Position numbers and translations under genes: made by a program. From contig NZ_KB467824.1 in the NCBI RefSeq assembly GCF_000344615.1, positions 3,995,767 through 4,059,766 on the forward strand: a DNA stretch of 64,000 nucleotides, in the 5' to 3' direction. This DNA is from Janthinobacterium sp. CG3 (lineage in GTDB: Bacteria > Pseudomonadota > Gammaproteobacteria > Burkholderiales > Burkholderiaceae_D). Of this stretch, positions 19,514-30,589 are shown in pieces (within the stretch, counting starts at the first letter, position 1; each line of letters starts with the position of its first letter). The notes beneath the pieces are model-generated. The model saw nothing but the letters and a program-made list of their open reading frames with translations, did no database searches and was not told the DNA's origin.

Positions 19514-20194
19514 TTATTTCAAACCGGCGACGTAGTCGGCGACGGCCTTCATTTCATCGTCCGACAGGCGCATGGCGATGGTCGACATTTGCGCGCTGTT
19601 TTTGCGCGCGCCGCCGCGGAACGCGGTCAGCTGGGCCACCGTGTAGTCCTGGTGCTGGCCGCCGAGGCGCGGGTACTGGATCGGCATGCCGGTGCCGGAG
19701 GCGCCATGGCAGCTGGCGCAGGCCGGCACGCTTTTCTCGGCGATGCCGCCGCGGTAGATGCGCTTGCCCAGTTCAACGGTGTCCTTGTTTTTCGCGGCGC
19801 CCGGTTTCGGCGTTTGCACGGCGAGGTAGGCGGCGATGTTTTTCTTTTCGGCGTCGGTGAGCATCTTGGCGAAGCCCGTCATGACCGGCTGGTTGCGTTC
19901 CGGCTTGGTGAATTCCACCAATTGCTTGTTCAGGTAGACTTCGTTCAGACCGGCCAGTTTCGGGTTGGCGGCGATGGTCGAATTACCGGCGGCGCCGTGG
20001 CACGACACGCACGCCGGCAAACCGCGGGCGGCGTCGCCTTCGGCGTACAGGGTGGCGCCCTTGCCGGCGTCGGCCTTAACCACGGCGGCTTCGGCGTGAG
20101 CCGGCTTTTTCTCTTGGTTTGCCGATGCGGCGGCCGAGACGGCCAGCAATGCGGCGAACAAGGATTTTACAAATGGTGAAAACGCACGATTCAT
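19514..20194 (-). CDS. Dihaem cytochrome c4
   Basis: 226 residues. A Sec signal peptide (cleaved after about SAAASA) is followed by two class I cytochrome c domains, each with a CxxCH haem site: ACVSCHGAAG and ACASCHGASG. The later Met ligands lie in PVMTGFAKM and SAQMSTIAM. Such proteins carry electrons in the periplasm to terminal oxidases. It lies next to the resB/ccsB genes needed to mature it, the usual betaproteobacterial context. Confidence 0.94.
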   Translation of the reverse strand: MNRAFSPFVKSLFAALLAVSAAASANQEKKPAHAEAAVVKADAGKGATLYAEGDAARGLPACVSCHGAAGNSTIAANPKLAGLNEVYLNKQLVEFTKPERNQPVMTGFAKMLTDAEKKNIAAYLAVQTPKPGAAKNKDTVELGKRIYRGGIAEKSVPACASCHGASGTGMPIQYPRLGGQHQDYTVAQLTAFRGGARKNSAQMSTIAMRLSDDEMKAVADYVAGLK

Positions 20195-20295
20195 TCAAAC
20201 ACCCTGAGACTAGTCAAAAAATTAGTGGTAAAGATTGTCGCCGCAGCGGGCTTTGATGTAACGGCCGCTTTCGATGTCAACAATTCGTAACCCCT

Positions 20296-20307
20296 TATTG
20301 TACAATA
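20296..20307. promoter_or_regulatory. Perfect palindrome TATTGTACAATA in the divergent engB / cytochrome c4 promoter region
   Basis: A 12-base perfect palindrome that contains a TACAAT -10-like hexamer on both strands. It lies 48 bases before engB and 102 bases before the cytochrome c4 start. A minus-strand TTGACA is at 20276-20281. It could be a shared -10 or a small operator; weakly supported. Confidence 0.35.
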
Positions 20308-20354
20308 GCTTCCTCGCGTTTTCGCCCCCTTTTGTTGCAATTTCTCCCCATCCC

Positions 20355-22230
<1,876 letters not shown>

Positions 22231-22255
22231 CACGCCGCGCCCCGGTCAAAACGCC

Positions 22256-22292
22256 AAAAGGACAGGCCGCGCCAGCGCCCTGCCCTTTTTTT
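22256..22292 (+). terminator. Intrinsic terminator after hemB
   Basis: AAAAGGACAGG (22256-22266) pairs with CCTGCCCTTTT with a single mismatch and is followed by a run of seven T. It lies 26 bases after the hemB stop and before the convergent gene at 22317. Confidence 0.8.
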
Positions 22293-22316
22293 ACGCCCAG
22301 GCGCCGGCCACGCCGC

Positions 22317-23201
22317 CTACCGGCGCGCGCGGTACTCGGGGAAAAATTCCTTCAGCAAAAACGCCTGCAACTCCGCCGTGTCCTCCACCCGCGCGCTCAT
22401 CGGCACGTTGCGGCCGAGGCGGTGCGATTCCCAGACGAAGTCGCCGGGCTTTTCCTTGCGGATCAAGTCGATCATTTTCTTGACGATGGCCGTCTCGATG
22501 TCCAGTTCGGCGCCCAGCTCCACCTGCACCTGGTTCAGCCAGCGGCGCTTGAAGTTGGTGTTCCAGCCGCGGAACTTGATCGTCGCGCTGAACGAGTTCT
22601 TCTCGACGATCGAGAACACGCCGCCCGAATCGTCCTTGTCGCTGCCCGCGTTCTTGCCCTGCGCGCCGGCGATATTCGCCCGCGCCACCCGGTTGGCGCG
22701 GTCGTTCTCGCTTTCCGGGGCCTCCGGCGCCGCTTGCGCGCCGCGCTGTTTTTGCCGCGACGCGATGTAGGCCGCCATGTCGACCTCCTGCACCGGCGTC
22801 GGCACCGGCGCCACCACCGGCGGCACGATGGTTTCCAGCTTCGGCTGGCGCGGCGGCTTCGGCGGCGTGATCGCCGCCACGCGCGGCTGGCGCGACGGCG
22901 GCGGCGGCGGCTTGACCTTGCTCGGCGCCGCCGGCTTGGCGGGCGCCTTCGGCTGCGGCTTGTCGGCCAGCGGCGCCACGTACACCATCGCGCTCTCGCG
23001 CGTCGGCGGCGGCAGCGGCCGCTGCGCCGGCGGGCGCAGCAGGTAATACCCGACCATCAGCACATGCAGCAGGATCGACAGGGCGATGCCGAGCCGGTTC
23101 GAGCTGTTGCGCTCCCCGTAACTTGGCGGCGGCTTGATCAACTGGCCGCAGGTTTCGCAGTAATCGGTCTCGCCAGCGGTGATGTGGGTCTTGTCATGCA
23201 A
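22317..23201 (-). CDS. TonB-like proline-rich single-pass membrane protein with N-terminal CxxC
   Basis: 294 residues; function unknown. A short cytoplasmic N-terminus contains CETC (half of a zinc-ribbon-like motif), followed by one membrane helix (about 37-56, IALSILLHVLMVGYYLL), a Pro/Lys/Ala-rich periplasmic linker (about 57-140) and a folded C-terminal domain with KFRGWNTNFKRRW and FLLKEFFPEYR. The architecture is like TonB energy transducers, but the C-terminal domain is not an obvious TonB fold and no exbB/exbD is adjacent. It converges on hemB and is not obviously in an operon with the RND genes (167-base GC-rich hairpin-containing gap). Confidence 0.7.
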   Translation of the reverse strand: MHDKTHITAGETDYCETCGQLIKPPPSYGERNSSNRLGIALSILLHVLMVGYYLLRPPAQRPLPPPTRESAMVYVAPLADKPQPKAPAKPAAPSKVKPPPPPSRQPRVAAITPPKPPRQPKLETIVPPVVAPVPTPVQEVDMAAYIASRQKQRGAQAAPEAPESENDRANRVARANIAGAQGKNAGSDKDDSGGVFSIVEKNSFSATIKFRGWNTNFKRRWLNQVQVELGAELDIETAIVKKMIDLIRKEKPGDFVWESHRLGRNVPMSARVEDTAELQAFLLKEFFPEYRARR

Positions 23202-23368
23202 AATGAATCAGGCTTTCAGTGGGATCAAGATCGAAAAAATGCAGCCATAGTGCCAGAATCCCAAGTTTTTGGGAACGGCGGGCGGCGCCGCGCGCGCCCG
23301 CCGCCGTCCCCGCTTGCCTGCCGCCAGAGTACAAGATGGCGCGCTTGGCGGTTGTTACAAGATGTATC

Positions 23369-26300
23369 TCAATGGCCGGGCGCGGTGGTGCCCGCGGCGG
23401 CGGCCAGCTCGGCGTCGCCCATCGGCCCGCCGCCGCTGTACTTGTCGAGGAACAGGTAAATCACCGGCGTGATGAACAGCGTGATCACCTGCGAGAAGAT
23501 CAGGCCGCCGACCACGGCCAGGCCCAGCGGCTGGCGCAGCTCGGCGCCGGCGCCCAGGCCGAGGGCGATCGGCAAGGCCCCCATCAGCGCCGCCAGCGTC
23601 GTCATCATGATCGGCCGGAAGCGCAGGATGCAGGCCTCGCGGATCGCCGCGGCCGGCGCCATGCCCTCGTTGCGCTGGGCGTGCAGCGCGAAGTCGATCA
23701 TCATGATGGCGTTTTTCTTGACGATGCCGATCAACATCAGGATGCCGATGATGGCGATCATCGTCAGGTCCAGCCCGAACAGGCGCAGCGTCAGCAAGGC
23801 GCCCACCGCCGCCGACGGCAGGCCGGCGAGGATCGTCAGCGGATGGATGTAGCTTTCGTACAGCACCCCCAGCAGCACATAGATGACGCCGAGCGCGGCG
23901 ACGATCAGGATGATCTGGCTCGATTGCGAATCCTGGAACACCGCCGCGTCGCCGCCGTACTTGGTGATGATTGACGGCGGCAGGCGCATGTCGCGCCCCA
24001 TCTGCTCGATCTTGCCGGTGGCCACGCCGAGCGGCACGTCCGGCGCCAGGTTGAACGACACCGTGATCGCCTGCAACTGGCCCTGGTGGTTGACGGCGGT
24101 CGGGCCGACGGTGCGCTCGACCGTGGCAAAGCTCGACAGCCGCACCAGCTGGCCGGCTTTGCTGCGCACCGACACCTTGGTCAGCGCGTCGTCGAACTGC
24201 CGGTCGGCCGCGGCCGCCTCCAGGATGACGACATAACTCGCCGCCGGCGAATAAATCGTCGACACTTGGCGCTCGCCGAAGGCCAGGTACAGCGCGCTGC
24301 GCACGTCGGCCATTTGCACGCCCAGCACGCTGGCCTTGTCGCGGTCGATCTTCAGCGACGCTTGCAGGCCGCGGTGTTGCGAATCGCTGGTGACGTCGCG
24401 GAACGCCGGGTCGGCGCGCATGCCGTCGATGTATTTGGCGGCCCAGTCGCTGAGCGCGTCCGGGCTGACGCTTTGCAGCGTGTACTGGTAGCGGCTCTTG
24501 CTCGGACGACCGCCCAGCTGCAGGTTTTGCACCGGCTGCAGGTAGACGGCGATGCCGGGCACGGCGCGGGTGGCGCGGCGCAGGCTGTCGAGCACCTGCG
24601 CCATCTTGGCGCGCTGGTCGCGCGCCTTGAGCACCATGAACATGCGGCCGGTGTTGCCGCCGCTGACGAAGGAGGTCACGTCCTGCACGTTCGGGTCGGC
24701 CTGCAGCACGGCGGCGACGCGCGCCTGCAAGGCCAGCATCGCCTCCGAGGAGATGTCTTCGGCGGCCTCGGTGGTGACGCGGATCTGGCCCAGGTCCTCC
24801 TCGGGGAAGAAGCCCTTGGGGATGGTCGCGTACAGCAGCACCGTCAGCGCGAACGTGGCCAGCGCCACCAGCAGCACCAGGGTGCGGTGCGCCAGCGCCT
24901 TGTCGAGCCAGCGCACGTAGCCGTTTTTCAGCTTCAGGAAGCCGGCCTCGACATGCCGGCCGACGAAGCTGGCGTCGCCGGGGCCGTCGTGCGAGTCGGC
25001 CGGCAGCAGGCGGCTGGCCAGCATCGGCACCAGCGTCAGCGAGACCAGCGCCGAGACCAGGATCGACAGCGAGACCACCACCGCGAATTCGTGGAACAGC
25101 AGGCCGATCACGCCCGGCATGAAGAAAATCGGGATGAACACGGCCACCAGCGACACCGAGATGGAGACGATGGTGAAGCCCATTTCCTTGGCCCCGACCA
25201 GCGCCGCCTGCATCGGCTTCTTGCCCATCTCGATGTGCCGCACGATATTTTCCAGCACCACGATGGCGTCGTCGACCACCAGGCCGACCGCCAGCGTAAT
25301 GCCGAGCAGCGAGACGTTGTCGAGGCTGTAGCCGAGCCAGTACAGCAGGGCCAGCGCGCCCAGCAGCGAGATCGGCATCGTAATACCGGGGATGAAGGTG
25401 GCGGCGGCGCGCCGCAGGAACAGGAAAATCACCAGCACCACCAGCACCACCGTCAGCGCCAGCGTCAGGTTGACGTCGTGGATCGCCTCGCGGATCGACA
25501 CCGAGCGGTCGTTGACCAGGCTGATCTTGATCGAGTCCGGCAATTGCGCGCGCAAACGCGGCAGCAGCTTGCGCACCGCGTCGACGACCTGCACGGTGTT
25601 GGCGCTCGGTTGGCGCTGCACCAGCAGCACGATCGAGCGCTCGCCGTTGTAGCTGCCGGCCGTCTTCACCGACTGGTAGCTGTCCTCGACGTCGGCGACG
25701 TCCTTCAGGCGCACCGGCTGGCCGTTGCGGTTGGCCACGATCAGCTCGGCGAATTCGCTGGCCTTCATCAATTGCGCGTTGCCCTGGATGGTCAGGGTCT
25801 GCTGCGGCCCGTCCAGGATGCCCAGCGGCGAATTGGCGTTGGCGGCGCGGATCGCCGTGGCCAGCTCGTCGAGCGTCAGGTCGCGCGCGTTCATCAGGTC
25901 GGCCTTGGCGCGCACCCGCACCGCGAAGCGTTTCTGGCCGTTGACGGTGACTTGGGCGATGCCGGGCAGCGTGGACAGGCTGGGCGCGACCAGGTTTTCG
26001 GCGAAGTCGTTCAAGTCCGACAGGTTCATCGACGGCGACGTCATCGCCATGAACAGCACCGGCGCGTCGGCCGGGTTGATCTTGCGGTAGGACGGCAGCT
26101 CCGTCATCTCCTGCGGCAACTGGCGCTGCGCCCGCAGCAGCGCGGCCTGCACGTCGACGGCGGCGACGTTGACGTCGACGCTGGTGTCGAACTCCAGCGT
26201 CAGCGAGGTCGCACCGAGCGTGCTGGTCGAGGTGACCAGGCTCAGGCCGGCGATGGTGGAAAACTGCTTCTCCAGCGGCAACGCCACCGACGAGGCCATC

Positions 26301-26473
26301 GTCTCCGGACTGGCGCCGGGCAGATCGGCGCTGACGTTGATGACCGGGGTGTTATAGCTCGGCAGCGCGGCGACCGGAATGTTGATGTAGGCCAGCACGC
26401 CGACCAGGATCAGGCTGAGCGACAGCAGCACCACCATCACCGGGCGGCGTATGCACAATTCGGACAGGTTCAT
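23369..26473 (-). CDS. RND efflux pump inner-membrane transporter (MdtC/MuxC-like)
   Basis: 1034 residues, full length for the HAE1-type RND family. Typical strings are MNLSELCIRRPVMVVLL at the start, the VGLVVDDAIVVLENI region of the proton-relay helix, and two large periplasmic loops. The second half repeats the first in topology, giving twelve membrane helices. It uses the proton gradient to expel small molecules such as detergents or drugs; the substrate cannot be read from sequence. The start overlaps the adaptor gene stop by 4 bases (ATGA). No outer-membrane factor gene is adjacent, so a TolC-like protein from elsewhere is probably used. Confidence 0.93.
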   Translation of the reverse strand: MNLSELCIRRPVMVVLLSLSLILVGVLAYINIPVAALPSYNTPVINVSADLPGASPETMASSVALPLEKQFSTIAGLSLVTSTSTLGATSLTLEFDTSVDVNVAAVDVQAALLRAQRQLPQEMTELPSYRKINPADAPVLFMAMTSPSMNLSDLNDFAENLVAPSLSTLPGIAQVTVNGQKRFAVRVRAKADLMNARDLTLDELATAIRAANANSPLGILDGPQQTLTIQGNAQLMKASEFAELIVANRNGQPVRLKDVADVEDSYQSVKTAGSYNGERSIVLLVQRQPSANTVQVVDAVRKLLPRLRAQLPDSIKISLVNDRSVSIREAIHDVNLTLALTVVLVVLVIFLFLRRAAATFIPGITMPISLLGALALLYWLGYSLDNVSLLGITLAVGLVVDDAIVVLENIVRHIEMGKKPMQAALVGAKEMGFTIVSISVSLVAVFIPIFFMPGVIGLLFHEFAVVVSLSILVSALVSLTLVPMLASRLLPADSHDGPGDASFVGRHVEAGFLKLKNGYVRWLDKALAHRTLVLLVALATFALTVLLYATIPKGFFPEEDLGQIRVTTEAAEDISSEAMLALQARVAAVLQADPNVQDVTSFVSGGNTGRMFMVLKARDQRAKMAQVLDSLRRATRAVPGIAVYLQPVQNLQLGGRPSKSRYQYTLQSVSPDALSDWAAKYIDGMRADPAFRDVTSDSQHRGLQASLKIDRDKASVLGVQMADVRSALYLAFGERQVSTIYSPAASYVVILEAAAADRQFDDALTKVSVRSKAGQLVRLSSFATVERTVGPTAVNHQGQLQAITVSFNLAPDVPLGVATGKIEQMGRDMRLPPSIITKYGGDAAVFQDSQSSQIILIVAALGVIYVLLGVLYESYIHPLTILAGLPSAAVGALLTLRLFGLDLTMIAIIGILMLIGIVKKNAIMMIDFALHAQRNEGMAPAAAIREACILRFRPIMMTTLAALMGALPIALGLGAGAELRQPLGLAVVGGLIFSQVITLFITPVIYLFLDKYSGGGPMGDAELAAAAGTTAPGH

Positions 26474-27642
26474 CCCGCTTGGCCTTTCTTGCCGTGGGCG
26501 CCGCCCTGCCCCTTGCCGGCCGGCGCGCCATTGCCGGCCTGGTCCGCGAGGCGGACCTTGCCGCCGGGGCGCAGGTTTTGCTTGCCGTCGACAATGACTT
26601 TCTCGTCGCCGTTCAAGCCCGAAACGGCCGCGTTCAAGCCGAACGAGTGCAGCCGCGCCACCGGGCGCACCTTGGCGGTGCGGTCGGCCTCCATGGTGTA
26701 GACGAAGACGCCGGTGCTGTTGCTGATGATGGCGTTTTGCGGGATCACCAGCGCGTCCTTCAGCGTCTGCACGGTCAGGCTGGCGGCGACGTACTGGCCG
26801 GGCCACAACTGGGTGTCGCGGTTGTCGAACTGGGCCTTGAGGCGGATCACGCCAGCCACCGGGTCGACGCTGCTGTCGATAAAGCTGAGCGCGCCCTGCA
26901 CTTGCCTGCCGCCGACGCCGGCCGCCACCGGCACGGCGCCGGCCTTGTGCGCCGCCAGCAGCGCCGCCAAGGCGCTTTCCGGCAGCGTGAAGCTGACGTT
27001 GATCGGGTTGAGCTGGGTGATGCTCGTCAACACGCTGGCCAGTTGCACCAGGCTGCCCGGGTACACGCCGATGGCGCCGACCCGTCCCGCCATCGGCGCG
27101 CGGATGCCGGCGTAACCGGCGTCGACCTGGGCCGCGCGCAAGGCCGCCTGGTCGGCGCCGAGCAGCGCGCGCGCCGAGTCGAGCTGGCTTTTCAGCGTGT
27201 CGGCGGCGCTCTGGGCGATGAAATTTTTGCCCAGCAGCTCAAGGCTGCGCTGGTACTGCCGTTCGGCGTCGGCCAGCCCGGCCCGGTCGCGCGCCACCTG
27301 GGCGCGGGCCTTGTCGACGGCGGCCTGCTGGTTGCGGGCGTCGAGCGTAAACATCAGCTCGCCGGCCTTGACGAACTGGCCCTCGCGGATGTGCACCGCG
27401 GCGATGGTGCTGGTGATTTGCGGGTGCAGTTCGACGCTGCTGATCGGCGTCACGTTGCCGTTCGCCTGCAGCAGCACCGGCACGTCCTGGCGCCGCGGCG
27501 TGGTGACGGTGACGACGGTGGGCGGCTGGCCGGCGCCGGCCTGGCCCGGCGCCGGTGCGCCGCCTTGCCGCGTGGCATACCAGGCGCCGGCGCCGATGCA
27601 GACGGCGACGCCGACCAGGAGTCCAACAGTGGATTTTTTCAT
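26470..27642 (-). CDS. RND efflux periplasmic adaptor subunit (MdtA-like)
   Basis: 390 residues. Membrane-fusion protein linking the RND pump to an outer-membrane channel. It has an N-terminal membrane anchor (6-22), a barrel-sandwich lipoyl region split by a helical hairpin (KARAQVARDRAGLADAERQY and AADTLKSQLDSARALL), and beta-barrel and membrane-proximal domains (FVYTMEADRTAKVRPV). The C-terminus is an unusual Gly/Lys/Gln-rich tail. The ATG at 27642 sits after GAAGG and gives the canonical start. It is coupled to the transporter gene. Confidence 0.92.
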   Translation of the reverse strand: MKKSTVGLLVGVAVCIGAGAWYATRQGGAPAPGQAGAGQPPTVVTVTTPRRQDVPVLLQANGNVTPISSVELHPQITSTIAAVHIREGQFVKAGELMFTLDARNQQAAVDKARAQVARDRAGLADAERQYQRSLELLGKNFIAQSAADTLKSQLDSARALLGADQAALRAAQVDAGYAGIRAPMAGRVGAIGVYPGSLVQLASVLTSITQLNPINVSFTLPESALAALLAAHKAGAVPVAAGVGGRQVQGALSFIDSSVDPVAGVIRLKAQFDNRDTQLWPGQYVAASLTVQTLKDALVIPQNAIISNSTGVFVYTMEADRTAKVRPVARLHSFGLNAAVSGLNGDEKVIVDGKQNLRPGGKVRLADQAGNGAPAGKGQGGAHGKKGQAG

Positions 27643-27801
27643 TCGCTCGCGCCTTCGCGGGGGAAGGCTGTCTGGGTTAATCAACGTTTACACAATGTTG
27701 CCAACACGCATTAGGCGTGGCATTGTCGCACAAGGGCATGCAGACCGGGCCGGTGCGGCGCCGCCGGCCGGGGCAGCTTGCACGCCTTCCGCCCAACTGG
27801 C

Positions 27802-29160
27802 TTACTTGCCCGGGCGGTATTCCGGCACCGTCAGCGTCACTTCCAGGCCGCCGCCGGCGTGGTTCGCCAGCAGCAGGCCGACGCCGTGCTGCTCGGCGAT
27901 GTTGCTGGCGATCGTCAGGCCCAGGCCGGTGCCGCCGGACTCGCGCGAGCGCGACGTCTCGATCCGGTAAAACGGTTCGAACACCTTGGCCATCTGCTCG
28001 GCCGCGATGCCGGGGCCGCCGTCGCGGATGCGCACGCGCGCCGCGCCGGCCTCGCGCTCTACCGTGACGTTGGCGTACTGGCCGTACTTGACGGCGTTGT
28101 CGATCAAGTTCACCAGGCAACGCCGCAGCGCCATCGGCCGGCCCATCAGCGCCATGCCGGCGTGCCCGCTCAGCGCGACCCGCTGGCCGGCGTCGCTGGC
28201 GTCGGCGCACACGCTGTCGAGCAGCGAATCGAGGTCGAGCGCCTGCATCGCCTCGCTGCTGTCCATCGAGCGCGCCAGGTCCAGCCCCTCCTTGACCATG
28301 TGCTGCATCGCCGACAGGTCGCCCACCAGGCGCTCGTGCAACTCCGGCTCGACGACCTTTTCCAGCCGCAGCCGCAGCCGCGTCAGCGGCGTTTGCAGGT
28401 CGTGCGTGATGGCCGCCAGCATCTGCGTGCGCTGGAAAATGTGCTGGCGGATGCGCGCCTGCATCGCGTTGAAGGCGGCCGCGGCGAGGCGGATCTCGCT
28501 GGCGCCGGACAGCTCCAGCGGCGGATGGTTGATGTCGTTGCCGAGGTCGCGCGCGGCCTGCGCCAGTTGCTTCAGGGGGCGCATCGTCATCCGCGTGACC
28601 AGGTAGGCCAGCAGCGCGATGCTGGCCAGGAAGGGCAACAGCGTCGCCCATTCGTTCTTGCCGCGCCCGGGCGGGCCGCGCGGCGGCAACACCGACAGGT
28701 GCAGCAACTGGCCGTCGCGCATATGCACGTTCATGCTCTCGCAGGCGCCGCTCCACTGGAGCGTGCCGAACAGGCCGCTGCGCCGGCGCGGCCGCTCGCA
28801 GGCGGCGGGGCGCTCGGCCAGCGGCGCCAGGTGGAAGTCCGGCCCCAGCCGCTGCCCCAGCGCCAACGAGAATTCGGTCGGCGCCAGCTCCGGCGCGGCC
28901 GGCCTGTCGGCGCGCGCCTCCAGGCGCACGCCGCCGCGGTTGGCCACCTTCAGATAGGCGGCGCGCGCGGCCGCCGGCACCACGTCGGCCGTCAGGATCA
29001 CCTGCTCGGCGCGTTCGAGGGCGTGGAAGTCGCGGTATTGCTCGATGGTACGCTGGCGCTCGCCCAAGGCCAACCACTGCGTCAGCGCGGCCGAGGCGGC
29101 CATGCCGAGCAGCAGCACCAGGAACACCCGCCCCGTCATCGAACCGAGGAAGGCCTTCAC
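27802..29160 (-). CDS. Membrane sensor histidine kinase of the RND/Spy locus
   Basis: 452 residues from a GTG start that overlaps the regulator stop by 4 bases (GTGA). Two membrane helices (about 11-30 and 168-188) flank a periplasmic sensor domain, followed by HAMP, the phosphoacceptor His253 in AAITHDLQTPLTRL, and an ATP-binding domain with NLIDNAVKYG (N box), DGGPGI and GGTGLGLTI. It is partner of the adjacent OmpR-type regulator. The signal is unknown; the context suggests envelope or drug stress. A later ATG at 29139 is possible but less likely given the overlap. Confidence 0.92.
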   Translation of the reverse strand: MKAFLGSMTGRVFLVLLLGMAASAALTQWLALGERQRTIEQYRDFHALERAEQVILTADVVPAAARAAYLKVANRGGVRLEARADRPAAPELAPTEFSLALGQRLGPDFHLAPLAERPAACERPRRRSGLFGTLQWSGACESMNVHMRDGQLLHLSVLPPRGPPGRGKNEWATLLPFLASIALLAYLVTRMTMRPLKQLAQAARDLGNDINHPPLELSGASEIRLAAAAFNAMQARIRQHIFQRTQMLAAITHDLQTPLTRLRLRLEKVVEPELHERLVGDLSAMQHMVKEGLDLARSMDSSEAMQALDLDSLLDSVCADASDAGQRVALSGHAGMALMGRPMALRRCLVNLIDNAVKYGQYANVTVEREAGAARVRIRDGGPGIAAEQMAKVFEPFYRIETSRSRESGGTGLGLTIASNIAEQHGVGLLLANHAGGGLEVTLTVPEYRPGK

Positions 29161-29885
29161 GCCGGCGGCTCCACGCTGACCTGGCCGGCCAGCACGTAGC
29201 CGCCGTTGCGCACGGTCTTGATGATTTGCGGCAAGCGCGCGTCCTCGCCCAGCTTCTGGCGCAGGCGGCTGATCTGGATGTCGATTGAGCGGTCGAACGG
29301 GTCGGCGTCGCGGCCCTGGGTCAGGTTCAGCAACTGGTCGCGGTTGAGCACCCGGTTCGGATGCTCGAGGAACACCCGCAGCAGGCGGAATTCGGCGCCC
29401 GACAGCATGATGACGATGCCGTCCGGGTTCAGCAGGTGGCGCGCGGCCAGGTCCAGCGTCCAGCCGGAAAAGCGCATCCGCTGCGCCTTGTCGGATGGCG
29501 CGTTGGACGGCATCGCGTGGCTGCGGCGCAGCACGCTGCGCACGCGCGCCAGCAGTTCGCGCGGCTCGAAGGGCTTGGGCAGGTAGTCGTCGGCGCCCAT
29601 CTCCAGGCCGAGGATGCGGTCGAGCGGCTCGCTGCGCGCCGTCAGCATGATCACCGGCACGCTGGACTGGGCGCGCAGCTTGCGGCACAAGGTCAGCCCG
29701 TCGTCGCCGGGCAGGTTCAGGTCGAGCACGATCAATTCGGGACGGGCCTCGTCGAGCAGCTTCCACATGGCGACGCCGTCGGCGGCGCCGAGGGTGCGGT
29801 AGCCGTGGGTTTCGAGGTAGTCCGCCAGCAGCGTACGAATGTCGCGGTCGTCGTCGACGATCAGAATGGTGGTTGTGGGTTCCAT
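29157..29885 (-). CDS. OmpR-family response regulator of the RND/Spy locus
   Basis: 242 residues. Receiver domain with acidic pocket DDD (11-13), phosphoacceptor Asp55 (VLDLNLPG) and Lys in LPKPFEPREL. The C-terminal winged-helix DNA-binding domain ends IIKTVRNGGYVL. The ATG at 29885 is chosen as the first Met before the receiver fold. It is transcribed with the sensor kinase and lies divergent from the Spy-like gene; RND genes follow the kinase after 160 bases on the same strand. Confidence 0.94.
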   Translation of the reverse strand: MEPTTTILIVDDDRDIRTLLADYLETHGYRTLGAADGVAMWKLLDEARPELIVLDLNLPGDDGLTLCRKLRAQSSVPVIMLTARSEPLDRILGLEMGADDYLPKPFEPRELLARVRSVLRRSHAMPSNAPSDKAQRMRFSGWTLDLAARHLLNPDGIVIMLSGAEFRLLRVFLEHPNRVLNRDQLLNLTQGRDADPFDRSIDIQISRLRQKLGEDARLPQIIKTVRNGGYVLAGQVSVEPPA

Positions 29886-29923
29886 GCCGCGATTATCCCC
29901 AGTTCGGCGCGGCCTGAACAGGC

Positions 29924-30004
29924 CAATTGTATCGTCATGTATATAGCGAGCCGGACGAAACAATTGGATACAAACTGCCGCCTGCGCGACACTTGTTTGA
30001 AACA
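29924..30004. promoter_or_regulatory. Repeat cluster in the regulator / Spy-like gene divergent region
   Basis: CAATTGTAT at 29924-29932 recurs as CAATTGGAT at 29961-29969. Part of the first (TTGTATC) is the inverted complement of GATACAA at 29967-29973. A separate palindrome TGTTTGAAACA lies at 29994-30004. All are in the 201-base gap between the two divergent starts. They are candidates for autoregulation and control of the Spy-like gene by the OmpR-type regulator (inference). Confidence 0.4.
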
Positions 30005-30086
30005 TCGAACGGCGATGATGGGTTCATGTGCAGCGCCAACCGGTTGCTGTGACGCATAAGCCCGTTTAACACTTAAAGGAAACAAG

Positions 30087-30569
30087 ATGAACACATTACG
30101 CAAAAGCCTGTTGATTGGTCTGACCGCGCTGGGCATGGGCGCGACGACGCTGGCGGCGCACTCGGCCGAAGACGGCCACCACGGCCAAACCGCGACGCAG
30201 GAGCAGCGCGGCGCCAAGCACGCCGAACGCATGGCGCAACACAAGACCCAGCTGCACGACAAGCTGAAACTGTCGGCCGCGCAAGAACCGGCCTGGGCCG
30301 CCTTCGGCGCGGCGGCGGCGCCAACGGGCCCGCACGCCCGGCCGGACCGCGCGGCATACGCCAAGATGACGGCGCCGGAGCGCCTGGAGAAGCACATCGC
30401 GATGCAAAAGGAGCACCTGGCGATGCAGGAAAGCCGCCTGGCGGCATTGCGCACCTTCTACGCGGTGTTGACGCCGGAACAGCAAAAGGTACTGGACGCC
30501 AATATGCACGGCGGCTGGCGCGGCGGCCACCATGGCCACCATGGCCACGACGGCATGAAGGTACAGTAA
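30087..30569 (+). CDS. Spy/CpxP-family periplasmic chaperone-like protein
   Basis: 160 residues. A signal peptide (cleaved near LAAHSA) is followed by a helical, Lys/His/Glu-rich mature protein containing LTPEQQKVLD (from residue 128), the LTxxQ motif of the Spy/CpxP family. A weaker LSAAQE copy lies earlier. The C-terminus is a histidine/glycine run (HHGHHGHDG) that may bind metals. It has a good AAAGGA ribosome-binding site. Spy is an ATP-independent periplasmic chaperone induced by envelope stress. It is divergent from the two-component regulator, which is the probable controller. Confidence 0.88.
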   Translation: MNTLRKSLLIGLTALGMGATTLAAHSAEDGHHGQTATQEQRGAKHAERMAQHKTQLHDKLKLSAAQEPAWAAFGAAAAPTGPHARPDRAAYAKMTAPERLEKHIAMQKEHLAMQESRLAALRTFYAVLTPEQQKVLDANMHGGWRGGHHGHHGHDGMKVQ

Positions 30570-30589
30570 GCAGTCAGCAAGCGACATCA

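Noticed and set aside
24086..26701. An 871-codon plus-strand frame opposite the RND transporter
   Set aside because: It is a low-complexity His/Gln/Arg-rich shadow; the minus strand encodes a full RND protein.
30001..30086. Extension of the response regulator start upstream of 29885
   Set aside because: Upstream codons do not resemble a receiver domain, and the Met at 29885 fits the family N-terminus.
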